NCBI GenBank assembly: GCA_903923395.1 | Contig: CAIXXM010000155.1 | Location: 1 to 64,000 of the forward strand | Reading direction: 5' to 3' | DNA length: 64,000 nucleotides | Source: an uncultured Acidobacteriia bacterium | GTDB taxonomy: Bacteria; Acidobacteriota; Terriglobia; Bryobacterales; Bryobacteraceae | Shown: one piece after another, positions 35,342 through 43,626 of the stretch | Position numbering within the stretch: the stretch's first letter is position 1 | Layout: every line of letters starts with the position of its first letter | Notes under the pieces: generated by a model | Told to the model about the DNA's origin: nothing | Database searches by the model: none | What the model saw: the letters and a program-made list of their open reading frames with translations, nothing else | Position numbers and translations under genes: made by a program

Positions 35342-35988
35342 GACGGCCTCCTGCGGCTCTCCAGCCAGTTCGCCAAATAAACCACCGCGGCGGTCAACAC
35401 GGAGACTGCGAGCACCAAGACCCTTGCCAGCGTCGTGTTCCCGGAGTTCACGGCATCGAAAATCGCCACCGACGCCGTCTGCGTGCGGCCCGGAATGTCG
35501 CCGGCAATCATGAGGGTCGTACCGAAATCCCCCAGCGAACGGGCAAACGCCAGTGCTGCTGCAGCCGCGATAGGACGGCGCGCCAGCGGCAGGCTGATCC
35601 GCCAGAACACACGCCACTCATCGGCACCCAAACTGCGCGCCGCCTGTTCGTACCCGCGGTCAATGTTCTCAAGAGATGCCCTCGCTGACTTGACCAGCAG
35701 CGGCAGGGAATGGAGCATCGCCGCCAAAACCGCCGCCTTTGCGGTGAACAGCAGGGGAAAGATCACACCCAGGCCCGTAGAACGGCTCAGCACCACCAGC
35801 AGGTAATAGCCCAGCACCGTCGGCGGCAGCGCGAGCGGCAGGGTAATCAGAGCATCCAGCATGTCGCGGCCGGGAAAGCGTTTGTTCACGAAAAGCCACG
35901 CGAGTGCAAGACCCGCCACCAGGGACAGTACAGTGGCGGTGCAGGCAACTTCCAAACTCAGCCAGAGGGGAAACCAGTCAATCGGCAT
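35338..35988 (-). CDS. modB: Molybdate ABC transporter permease ModB
   Basis: A 216-residue inner-membrane permease with about five helices and the EAA loop YEQAARSLGADEWRVFWRISLP. The stretches LPPTVLGYYLLVVL and SLGDFGTTLMIAGDIPGRTQTA are typical of ModB/CysT-type permeases and favour molybdate. It is translationally coupled to modC. The start at 35988 (MPIDWFPLWLSLEVAC) gives a normal first helix. The usual upstream binding-protein gene modA is missing; the divergent neighbour is unrelated. Confidence 0.88.
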   Translation of the reverse strand: MPIDWFPLWLSLEVACTATVLSLVAGLALAWLFVNKRFPGRDMLDALITLPLALPPTVLGYYLLVVLSRSTGLGVIFPLLFTAKAAVLAAMLHSLPLLVKSARASLENIDRGYEQAARSLGADEWRVFWRISLPLARRPIAAAAALAFARSLGDFGTTLMIAGDIPGRTQTASVAIFDAVNSGNTTLARVLVLAVSVLTAAVVYLANWLESRRRPS

Positions 35989-36027
35989 AAACCGTTCGCT
36001 GTCAGTGTGCCACAATCGTCACTTCGG

Positions 36028-36870
36028 ATGATTGCACTCAAGAACCTGGGCCTCACCGCGCCGGACGGCTGCGTGATCGGAATATTGACGGATGATCCTT
36101 CGCGGATCGACGCGGATGCACCCCGCATCGGTCCCGGCGGAACCATTCCGGGCAATGTTCCGGCCGTCATTTTGGACCACACCTTCTCCCAAACTGACGC
36201 CGTCGGGAAATTGCGGGCTATGTCCTTGCTGCATTCCCTGCGGAATGCGAACATCACGCTTTTGCTGATTTCCCACGATGAGGCGCTGCTCGCGAACATC
36301 GCTGATGAACTCTGGGTCATCCGCTCCGGGAAGCTCATCGAGCGCGGGGACCCGGCGGAAGTTCTCGCGAATTACCGCAAGCTGGTGGCTGCTGCATTCC
36401 GGCAGCTCGGTGAGGGCGAAGTGACTCCGCTGCGGCCTGTGCTGACCAAAGGTGACGGGCGGGCCAAGCTAACTTCCATAGAGTTACTCGGAGAAACCGG
36501 TCATCCGACCAGTGTCTGGCGGAGCGGTGAACAGGCTTCCATCCGGGTCACAGTGGAGTATCATGGCCACGCGGCTGACCCGGTCGTCGGAATCCTCATC
36601 CGCACCCGCGTGGGACTCAACGTCTATGGGACCAACACGGAGCTCGAAGGTATCCACTTTGGTCCGGTGACGGCGGGAGACGTGCGGACAGTAATGTATC
36701 ACTTCCCGTGTGACTTATGTCCGGGCGATTACACACTGACCGCAGCCTCCCATGATCCCGATGGCTTGTGGCATGAGTGGCTGGAAGATGCCGTCGCCTT
36801 CTCTGTAAGTGATTCCCGTTATACCGCGGGCGTTGCCAATCTGCGCGCGAAGGTCACACTTATTTCATAG
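36028..36870 (+). CDS. Collapsed ABC ATPase fused to Wzt C-terminal-like domain
   Basis: A 280-residue protein. Residues 1-115 look like the ATPase of a polysaccharide exporter (Wzt/TagH) reduced to its ends. The start (ALKNLGLTAPDGCVIGIL) lacks a Walker A lysine; the Walker B-like VILD (47-50) is followed by His in place of the catalytic Glu; a switch ISHDE (81-85) and the tail DELWVIRSGKLIERGDP remain, while the whole helical domain with the signature is missing. Residues 145-280 match the Wzt carbohydrate-binding domain (IELLGETGH, VVGILIRTRVGLNVYGTNTE). No Wzm permease is nearby. It cannot be a normal ATPase; a sugar-binding or chain-length role is a guess. Confidence 0.72.
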   Translation: MIALKNLGLTAPDGCVIGILTDDPSRIDADAPRIGPGGTIPGNVPAVILDHTFSQTDAVGKLRAMSLLHSLRNANITLLLISHDEALLANIADELWVIRSGKLIERGDPAEVLANYRKLVAAAFRQLGEGEVTPLRPVLTKGDGRAKLTSIELLGETGHPTSVWRSGEQASIRVTVEYHGHAADPVVGILIRTRVGLNVYGTNTELEGIHFGPVTAGDVRTVMYHFPCDLCPGDYTLTAASHDPDGLWHEWLEDAVAFSVSDSRYTAGVANLRAKVTLIS

Positions 36871-38287
36871 TGGATTTCCAGTCCCCCCAGGGACTGACCA
36901 TAGTGCCCGTTTTCATTGTCACTTCGTTGTAATGACCCACACCAGCGCGGCGGATATATTCTGAAGCAGGCAGAAAAGCATCTTTGCGCTTGCGCAGTTC
37001 TTCATTGAGCTGGATATCAAGCTTCGACTGCAGTTCTTTGTCCTCAATCAGATTGTGTTTCTGGTAGGGGTCCGCCTGATTATCATAGAGCAGCCAGGGT
37101 CCGTGGATCGAACGGACATAGGTGTAACGCTCCGTGCGGATGCCGCGGTACTCCGCGAAGCCATGTTTGCGAGCCTCAGTAACAGGCACGGGCAAACTAA
37201 TGAACGATATGTGATCGCGGGTGGAGAAAGCATCCTTCCCTTCCACCGTTTCGGGGATCGGAAGTCCTGCGAGAGTCAGCAGAGTCGGGAAGATATCAGG
37301 GGAATTCAAAGGCTGCGCAAGGTCCCTTCCGGTCTTGCCCAGTTTGCGGGGATAGCGGACGAAGAACGGCACCCTGAGCGATTCCTCCCAGGGATAAAGC
37401 TTGGTCGTCAACCCCTGCGAGTACATCATGTCACCATGATCGGAAGTGAAGACCACAATGGTATCTTCTGCAATCTGATGGCGGTCCAAAGTCGCGAGTA
37501 ACTGGCCGATACATTGGTCAACGGCCTCCATGTGCGCATAATAGCCGCGCAGATCCGCAGTGGCTTTCTCCCGCAGTTCGTCTGGAACATTGGGACGCAG
37601 CGTCACCGCCCGATCTTTGTACTTCTCCCGAAACTCTGCGGGAGCGTTATTCAAGGGGAAATGCGGCGGCCCCAGTGACAGGATTAAACAGAACGGTTCC
37701 TTCGCCCTGGCGCGGTCCGAGATATAACTGCAGGCGTCCTCAGTTTGCGCGAAGGCATCATAACCCTTCCAATACTTTGGCGCGGGGTCATCGCCATCAT
37801 AGTAGAGCGAATGCTGATAATCGTGCGTACACTCGCAGGCCTTCCAGTAGGCAAACCCGAAGCGCTTCTCTTTTGGAACCGGTGCGAGACGGCGTCCATA
37901 CTTTCCGTCAGGACTGCCGTAAACATGCCACTTCCCGATGAAGCCCGTCTGATAACCAGCTCTTTGGAAACTCCCGCCGAGCGTTACGCCGTTGGGTTTG
38001 AGTTCGACATCATTGATGAATACCCCGTGGGTCAGCGGGTATTGGCCAGTCAACAGACTGGCGCGGAAGGGGCAGCAGACCGGAGTGCCGGAAATCGCAT
38101 TTCGAAACCGGACACTTTCCGCTTCGAACTTATCCAGCGCCGGAGTAACTACATTGGGATCCCCTTGTGATTTGAAGGCCTGTGCGCGCCACTCATCCGC
38201 CAGAATGAAGAGTACGTTCGGCTTGCGGTCTGCCGCGAACAACGGGGCAGCGGCGGAACTGAGAAAGGTGCGGCGGGTGAGGCTCAT
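36860..38287 (-). CDS. Tat-exported sulfatase (arylsulfatase family)
   Basis: A 475-residue sulfatase with a twin-arginine leader (LTRRTFLSSAAAPLFAA). The formylglycine motif C-x-P-x-R is CCPFR (71-75), so Cys71 would be converted to formylglycine, followed by ASLLTGQYP. Metal-site residues are seen in FILADEWRAQ and VFTSDHGDMM. Such enzymes release sulfate from polysaccharides or glycolipids. It is the last gene of an operon with the GMC oxidoreductase and subunit-3 protein; its ATG overlaps the GMC stop by 4 bp. Its 3' end overlaps the convergent Wzt-like gene by 11 bp. Confidence 0.9.
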   Translation of the reverse strand: MSLTRRTFLSSAAAPLFAADRKPNVLFILADEWRAQAFKSQGDPNVVTPALDKFEAESVRFRNAISGTPVCCPFRASLLTGQYPLTHGVFINDVELKPNGVTLGGSFQRAGYQTGFIGKWHVYGSPDGKYGRRLAPVPKEKRFGFAYWKACECTHDYQHSLYYDGDDPAPKYWKGYDAFAQTEDACSYISDRARAKEPFCLILSLGPPHFPLNNAPAEFREKYKDRAVTLRPNVPDELREKATADLRGYYAHMEAVDQCIGQLLATLDRHQIAEDTIVVFTSDHGDMMYSQGLTTKLYPWEESLRVPFFVRYPRKLGKTGRDLAQPLNSPDIFPTLLTLAGLPIPETVEGKDAFSTRDHISFISLPVPVTEARKHGFAEYRGIRTERYTYVRSIHGPWLLYDNQADPYQKHNLIEDKELQSKLDIQLNEELRKRKDAFLPASEYIRRAGVGHYNEVTMKTGTMVSPWGDWKSTMK

Positions 38288-39927
38288 CTCTTGAGGTCCT
38301 GAATCATCCGGGCAGAAGCCCAGTACGCGATCGCCTGGATCGTCAGCGAAGGATTGAAGCCCCCGTTGTTCACGTGGACACTGCCATCCACCACATAGAT
38401 GTTATCCACATCATGGACCCGGCAGTACTTATCCACCACGGAGGTCTTCGAGTCATTGCCCATGCGGCAGGTGCCTGCCTGGTGCTGGCCACCGCTCAAG
38501 CTGAGACTGGGCGGAGTCCTCCAGGTCTTGATCGCCCCGGCTGCCTTCAACCACTCTTCGCAACGTTCCGCAAGATAGGCTCCAGCCTTGCCGTCTTTTT
38601 CATGACGGTGGCCGCTAAGACGGAGTGTGGGAATGCCCCAGGCATCTTTCACATCCGGAGATAACTCGACGCGGCTCTCAAAAACCGGCACTTCCTGGAC
38701 AGGGCTCTTCACGCCGACGGACCGTTTGTAATACTGGCGGACGTATTTCTTATGGTCCAAACCCCAACGCGGAGTACCCGGCGGCAAGGCCGAGCGCGAG
38801 AAAAGATACGGCAGGCGGATGAACTCATTTGCCATCACACCACCCCAGCCAATGCCATCCGGCAGACCATGGCTGAAGTCGCTGGCGGCGATGCGTGCGG
38901 CGGGTCCAGTACCGTCAAAAACATCATGATCAAACAGGCCGAACGCACCGGAGTAAGCATGCCCCTGTAAGTTACGGCCCACCCAGTCATGACGGTTGCC
39001 GATGCCGTTGGGATGCAGCTTCGATAAGGAGTTCAACAGCAGCCGGGGGGATTCCGTCGCGGAACAGGATACGACCACGGTCTTGCAGGGCTGCACCATC
39101 AGTTCCCTGCCCTGAAAGTATTCCACGGCAGTCGCATTGCCTTTGTCATCGGTAACAATGCGCCGGGCAATGGCTTCCGTTCGGAGATCGCAATTGCCAG
39201 TTTTGATGGCGCGCGGGACCACCGTCACCGCCGTGGAACTCTTGGCATTTACTTCGCAAGCGAAGCCCACGCAGTGCGGGCAGCCAATACAACCGGGCCT
39301 TCCGCCATAGGCCACCGAATTGATCGCCATGGGAATGGGAAAGGGATGCCAGCCGAGCTTCTTCGCTGCCGGGAGGAGTAAGTTGGCCTCGCTGTTGAAA
39401 GGCAGCGGCGGCATGGGATAAGGTTTGCTGCGCGGTGGTTCGAAGGGATTCGCGCCGGCCTTGCCGGAGACGCCGATCTCCCATTCCGCTTTGGCGTAGA
39501 AAGGTTCCAGGTCCTGGTAAGTGATCGGCCAGTCTTCGAGAGAACTGTTCGCTGGCGCACCATAAGTGGACTTCAGCTTGAAATCCTTCTCCATGTAACG
39601 CCAGGCCATCGCGCCATAACTCAGAGTGCCGCCGCCCACAACCGCGGCGACGTTGTTATAGGCGCCCTCGCTGGGAGGAACATTTCTCCACTTGCTGCCG
39701 CCGGAGGGCACCTGCCGCACATAGCGTTCATCATCCGGCCCGAAGGCATTGCCGAGCACCGTTGTGCGCTGGCTGCGGAGTTCATCATGCCCGGTCTCCG
39801 CGAAGTTCTGCCTGCGCCCGCGCTCCAGCAGTGCCACATGAAAACCGGCACTGGAGAGCTGTTCCGCAACGATGCCGCCGCCAGCCCCGGCACCAATCAC
39901 CACCACATCCACAGGACTAAGTGTCAA
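38284..39927 (-). CDS. GMC-family FAD oxidoreductase
   Basis: A 547-residue flavoprotein. It begins with the dinucleotide-binding motif VVVIGAGAGGGIVAEQL and ends with the conserved C-terminal block SLTIQAIAYWASARMI; the active-site His is probably in LSLSGGQHQAGTCRMG. A four-Cys cluster CIGCPHCVGFAC near the middle resembles the iron-sulfur or metal motif of membrane-bound gluconate dehydrogenase large subunits. The partner gene upstream is the subunit-3 protein, and the TTG start at 39927 overlaps its TGA stop, with GGGAGG ahead of it. The complex probably oxidises a sugar or sugar acid in the periplasm. Confidence 0.86.
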   Translation of the reverse strand: MTLSPVDVVVIGAGAGGGIVAEQLSSAGFHVALLERGRRQNFAETGHDELRSQRTTVLGNAFGPDDERYVRQVPSGGSKWRNVPPSEGAYNNVAAVVGGGTLSYGAMAWRYMEKDFKLKSTYGAPANSSLEDWPITYQDLEPFYAKAEWEIGVSGKAGANPFEPPRSKPYPMPPLPFNSEANLLLPAAKKLGWHPFPIPMAINSVAYGGRPGCIGCPHCVGFACEVNAKSSTAVTVVPRAIKTGNCDLRTEAIARRIVTDDKGNATAVEYFQGRELMVQPCKTVVVSCSATESPRLLLNSLSKLHPNGIGNRHDWVGRNLQGHAYSGAFGLFDHDVFDGTGPAARIAASDFSHGLPDGIGWGGVMANEFIRLPYLFSRSALPPGTPRWGLDHKKYVRQYYKRSVGVKSPVQEVPVFESRVELSPDVKDAWGIPTLRLSGHRHEKDGKAGAYLAERCEEWLKAAGAIKTWRTPPSLSLSGGQHQAGTCRMGNDSKTSVVDKYCRVHDVDNIYVVDGSVHVNNGGFNPSLTIQAIAYWASARMIQDLKR

Positions 39928-40373
39928 TGCTTGTGCCCTCCCATCACGCCTGTAATCCCGAGCATCTTCCAACTGGCCTCATCCAGGTTGCCGCCATGTT
40001 CCGGGCTGCCATAGAAGCCCTGCATCGTATGTTCCACAACGGTGGAGAAGAATCCCGCCAGTTCACCCTTTTCAATGGACTTCAGGAAGGTGGTCTGTTG
40101 CTCAAAACTCATCGCAAGATAGCCTTTGGCACGAAACTCCGCCAGGCCCTTATCGTAAGTGGGGCGGAAGCGCTTCAAGGGTCCGGCGAGTTGTTTGTCG
40201 ATGTAGTAAACCACTCCAGCCGCGGAAGCACCGGGAGTGTCATCCGCTGGAATGATCTGGTTGCAAATGGCATCCAGCAGCTTGATGTCTTCGTTGCCGA
40301 AAGTGACCGGCGGCCCGGCATAGAGCGGGACGGCGGCAGCGGCGAGCAGAAATGACCGGCGGTTGAGTTCCAT
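39924..40373 (-). CDS. Gluconate 2-dehydrogenase subunit 3 family protein (Tat signal)
   Basis: A 149-residue small subunit. The twin-arginine leader ELNRRSFLLAAAAVPLYA would carry the folded GMC partner through the Tat system, since the GMC protein has no signal of its own. The body contains LLDAICNQIIPADDTPGASAAGVVYYID, the family hallmark. It is the first gene of the three-gene unit subunit 3-GMC-sulfatase. No separate cytochrome c subunit is present. Confidence 0.86.
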   Translation of the reverse strand: MELNRRSFLLAAAAVPLYAGPPVTFGNEDIKLLDAICNQIIPADDTPGASAAGVVYYIDKQLAGPLKRFRPTYDKGLAEFRAKGYLAMSFEQQTTFLKSIEKGELAGFFSTVVEHTMQGFYGSPEHGGNLDEASWKMLGITGVMGGHKH

Positions 40374-40450
40374 GTTGTGCTGCGGACAGTTTATCGCCAT
40401 GACCAGGGTTTTGGCGGAACAATCGCTATGACTCTGCCGTAGTTGTTATC

Positions 40451-41452
40451 GTGAAATACATGTCTCTTGAGAAACACGCCGCACAGCTGACGCCTTCAAG
40501 CCCTAACGCCCGTGCAGCTTTCCGTTTCTGTCTGGGTTTAGCGCTGGCTGCTGCGTGTTTCGCGCAGAGTGCGCCGGAGTTTGAGGTTGCCAGCGTCAAG
40601 CTTGCACCGCCCATGGATATTGCGGCGATGGCCCAGGGCAAGGGGTTGCCGGGCGTCCGCATGGATGCCGGGCGTCTGGAAATTGCCAACCTGGGGCTGC
40701 GTGAAGTTGTGATGGCGGCCTACGGCGTGAAACAGTACCAGCTTGCCTGCCCGGACTGGCTGAAGACAGTGCGCGTCAATATTGTGGCGAAACTGCCCGA
40801 AGGTTCCTCCCAGAAGCAAATTCCAGAAATGCTGCAGAAGTTGCTCGCGGAACGCTTTGCGCTGGTGATGCACAAGGAACCACGGGACCTGCCGGTGTAC
40901 GGCCTGATGGTGGGAAAAAATGGTGCGAAATTGAAGGATTCCGTGCCAGATCCCGACAATCCCCCCACGGAGACGAAGGACGAGAAGCCTTCCGGACTCG
41001 AAATGTTGTCGCGCCTGGCCAACGTCAAGATGAGCGGCGACCCGAGGAAGGGTCTGACGGTCAGTGGCCTGCCGCAAGGGGGCAAGATTCAGGTCACGCT
41101 GGGTTCCGGCGGCATCCACATGGAAAGTTCGGCTCTGACGATGGAGGCGCTGTCTGAACAACTGGGCCAGTACATGGACCGGCCGGTTCTGGACCAGACC
41201 GGATTGAAGGGGACGTATCAGGTGGGACTCGATATCTCCATGGAAGATATCCGGGCCATGATGAGCAAGATGAATCTGCCGGTTGGGGCAATGCCTGCGG
41301 GTGGTCCCAATGCGGGCGGCGCGGCGGCGGAACCATCGGGCACGTCGATTCTGGAATCCGTTGGGAAGCTCGGCCTGAAGATCGAGAAGGTCAAGAGCAA
41401 GATGGATTTTGTGGTGGTGGATTCGATGGCGAAGACCCCCGTGGAGAATTAG
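40451..41452 (+). CDS. TIGR03435-type soil-associated secreted protein
   Basis: A 333-residue exported protein. It has a long signal region (FRFCLGLALAAACFAQ), then EFEVASVKLAPP, the characteristic start of the TIGR03435 family, a group of paralogues expanded in soil Acidobacteriota. The body includes MLQKLLAERFALVMHKEPRDLPVYGLMV and ends with LGLKIEKVKSKMDFVVVDS, both family hallmarks. The function is unknown. It sits divergent to the subunit-3 gene and is followed in the same direction by the Gfo/Idh/MocA gene. Confidence 0.85.
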   Translation: MKYMSLEKHAAQLTPSSPNARAAFRFCLGLALAAACFAQSAPEFEVASVKLAPPMDIAAMAQGKGLPGVRMDAGRLEIANLGLREVVMAAYGVKQYQLACPDWLKTVRVNIVAKLPEGSSQKQIPEMLQKLLAERFALVMHKEPRDLPVYGLMVGKNGAKLKDSVPDPDNPPTETKDEKPSGLEMLSRLANVKMSGDPRKGLTVSGLPQGGKIQVTLGSGGIHMESSALTMEALSEQLGQYMDRPVLDQTGLKGTYQVGLDISMEDIRAMMSKMNLPVGAMPAGGPNAGGAAAEPSGTSILESVGKLGLKIEKVKSKMDFVVVDSMAKTPVEN

Positions 41453-41480
41453 GCGCGGGGCACCGCGATAGAATCCAAAA

Positions 41481-42809
41481 GTGCCGTTTTCCCTGAACCC
41501 GCAAATCTCAACACGTCGCGCCTTTTTGATGGGAGCGACCGCTGCGCCCTTTATCCCGAATCTGCTTTCGGCCCCGCCCAGTGACCGTGTCCGCATGGCC
41601 AGCTTCGGCGCCGGCAATATGGCCTTCGTGACGCTGCGCATGCTCGCTGCGCACCCCAAGGTCAAATTCACCTGCATCGCTGAAGTCGATACGGCCCGTT
41701 TGGGGGAAATCAAAGGCAAGTTTGACGACGCGAAGATCTACGAAGACTGGCGCAAGATGCTCGATAAGGAGCACAAAAATCTCGACGCCGTCTGTGTCGG
41801 CACGCCGGACCATATGCATGCGCCCATGGGCATGTCCTCCATGCACCATGGCCTTCACGTCTACGGCCAGAAGCCGCTGGCACACGACATTTTTGAAGTC
41901 CGGCGCATGACCGAGTTTGCCGCGAAGAAGAATCTGGTCACGCAGATGGGCATCCAGATTCACTCGCACCTGGCATACAAGACCGCGATACAGGTGGTGC
42001 AGGCGGGGACCATCGGCAAGATCAAAGAGGTCCACGCGTGGAGCGAGAAGACCTGGGGCGATATGACCCCGTTCCCCGAAAAGACTGACCCCGTGCCGGA
42101 GGGTTTCAATTGGGATCTCTGGCTGGGTGTTTGCGCACCGCGGCCCTTCGTGGGTGACAAGTTTTACCACCCGGTAAACTGGCGCAAACGAACGGATTTC
42201 GGCACGGCAACTTTTGGCGATATGGGCTGCCACATCTTCGACCCCGTGTTTGGTGCGCTGGCGCTGACGGCACCGCTCTCGGTCCGTTCGGAAGGCCCAG
42301 CGCCGTCTGCTCACAACTGGGCGACGAACACGATCATCCACTATGTTTTCCCGGGCACGGCATACACGGAAGCCAAAACGGTTCCGGTTACCTGGTATGA
42401 CGGTGATGAGCGCCCGCCACAGGCGATTCAAGACCTCGTGGGGCCGAAGAAGATCCCCGGGCAGGGTTCGATCTTTGTCGGGACCAAAGGTGCCATGCTG
42501 CTGCCCCACTACTCCGTCCCGCAGCTTTTCCCCACCGGTGATTTCGCAAGCTACAAAATGCCGGAGTTGAAGACGGATAACCACTACGACCAATTTGTGG
42601 ATGCCGTTCTGGGTAAAGCAAAAACCTCCGCGCCCTTCTCTTATGCAGGACCACTGACGGAAAGCGTTCTGCTCGGCCCGATCGCCACGCGTTTCCCGAA
42701 GACGACCCTCAACTGGAACGCAGCGAAGCTGAAGTTCACCAACTCGAAGGAAGCGACGCAGTGGGTCCGGAAGACTTACCGGGATGGCTGGAAAGTGAAG
42801 GGGCTCTAA
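41481..42809 (+). CDS. Tat-exported Gfo/Idh/MocA family oxidoreductase
   Basis: A 442-residue protein with a Tat-type leader (STRRAFLMGATAAPFIP), then an NAD(P)-binding Rossmann domain (RMASFGAGNMAF) and the catalytic-type Lys-Pro in GQKPLAHDIFEVRR. The second half is the alpha/beta C-terminal domain of Gfo/Idh/MocA dehydrogenases, including GDMGCHIFDPVFGAL. Exported versions are common in Acidobacteriota and Planctomycetes and act on sugars or inositols. A GTG start at 41481 is used. The exact substrate is unknown. Confidence 0.87.
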   Translation: MPFSLNPQISTRRAFLMGATAAPFIPNLLSAPPSDRVRMASFGAGNMAFVTLRMLAAHPKVKFTCIAEVDTARLGEIKGKFDDAKIYEDWRKMLDKEHKNLDAVCVGTPDHMHAPMGMSSMHHGLHVYGQKPLAHDIFEVRRMTEFAAKKNLVTQMGIQIHSHLAYKTAIQVVQAGTIGKIKEVHAWSEKTWGDMTPFPEKTDPVPEGFNWDLWLGVCAPRPFVGDKFYHPVNWRKRTDFGTATFGDMGCHIFDPVFGALALTAPLSVRSEGPAPSAHNWATNTIIHYVFPGTAYTEAKTVPVTWYDGDERPPQAIQDLVGPKKIPGQGSIFVGTKGAMLLPHYSVPQLFPTGDFASYKMPELKTDNHYDQFVDAVLGKAKTSAPFSYAGPLTESVLLGPIATRFPKTTLNWNAAKLKFTNSKEATQWVRKTYRDGWKVKGL

Positions 42810-42813
42810 GGTC

Positions 42814-43176
42814 TTGAAGCCAGGCGTCAAACCGGTCCAGATCTTCGGGACGAAAAGCTCACAGGCATCGCGCGCGGCCGAACGGTTCTTCAAAGAGCGC
42901 AATATTCCTCTGCAGGTGATCGACCTCAAGCAGAAAGCCATGGCGCCTGGTGAGATCAAGCGGTTCAGCGATAAGTTCACGCTGCGGGGTCTGCTGGATA
43001 CGGAAAGCTCCGCGTATCAGGACTCCGGCCTGAAGTACCTCAAAGTGACCGACGCCGAGTTGCTGCTCAAGATTGAGAAGGACCCCCGGCTGCTCAAGCT
43101 GCCGCTCGTGCGGGCGCAGCATCTGGTGAGTTTAGGCAATGACCCGGAAGCCTGGAAGGCCATGGCGGCGTTATAG
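42814..43176 (+). CDS. ArsC-family protein lacking the active-site cysteine
   Basis: A 120-residue protein with the ArsC/Spx/MgsR thioredoxin-like fold. VQIFGTKSSQASRAAERFFKERNI replaces the usual CxxC-type loop with SS, so the redox cysteine is lost. DLKQKAMAPGEIKRFSDKF and LLKLPLVRAQHLVSLG complete the fold, with the conserved Arg after the cis-Pro. It cannot work as arsenate reductase; a regulatory or structural role is inferred. The start is a TTG at 42814, 4 bp after the oxidoreductase gene. Confidence 0.72.
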   Translation: MKPGVKPVQIFGTKSSQASRAAERFFKERNIPLQVIDLKQKAMAPGEIKRFSDKFTLRGLLDTESSAYQDSGLKYLKVTDAELLLKIEKDPRLLKLPLVRAQHLVSLGNDPEAWKAMAAL

Positions 43177-43197
43177 GGTATCTACAACGATCAGCAA

Positions 43198-43608
43198 CTA
43201 CGCCGGTATGCCCCGCATGACGAGAGTCTGACGGACGTTGCCGCCGGGCATGTCATGGCTCCGTTGGATAGTGACGACTGAACTGCCTTCATCCAGCGTC
43301 CAGCGGTCTTCAATCCGGCGGCCATTGCCGCTCACTTCGGAGGCTGTTTCTACCACCAGCACGTCGCCCTCCCACCAGCCGCGAAGCTTCCTGGGACGGT
43401 TCCGGATGATGACCTCCACTTCTGGGCCGCCGATTACAAACCGCCGCTCCACCTGCGTCTTTCCGTTGGTATCGGTCTGCTGTGTAACGATGCGGATGGC
43501 ATCGCCTTCCTGCATAATCTCATCGACACGCCGGGTTGCCGGTGCGAGGAAGCCGAAATCGCTGGCCTCCCGGTCCAAGACCCAATGCCCGCTGAAGTTC
43601 GGTTTCAC
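43198..43608 (-). CDS. Conserved hypothetical protein (acidobacterial lipocalin-like)
   Basis: A 136-residue protein without a signal peptide. It starts FSGHWVLDREASDFGF, a pattern seen in many acidobacterial proteins of 120-160 residues with a predicted beta-barrel/lipocalin-like fold. It continues with alternating beta strands (EVEVIIRNRPRKLRGWW, VVETASEVSGNGRRIED). I cannot assign a function. It is divergent from the WbuC-like gene with only 18 bp between the two starts. Confidence 0.6.
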   Translation of the reverse strand: MKPNFSGHWVLDREASDFGFLAPATRRVDEIMQEGDAIRIVTQQTDTNGKTQVERRFVIGGPEVEVIIRNRPRKLRGWWEGDVLVVETASEVSGNGRRIEDRWTLDEGSSVVTIQRSHDMPGGNVRQTLVMRGIPA

Positions 43609-43626
43609 GCTATCCTCGTTCTTTCC

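Noticed and set aside
41453-41470. Short GC hairpin after the TIGR03435 gene as a terminator
   Set aside because: The stem is only five pairs and there is no T-run.
41508-42980. A 490-codon minus-strand frame opposite the Gfo/Idh/MocA gene
   Set aside because: No family features; the plus-strand gene has a Tat leader and clear motifs.
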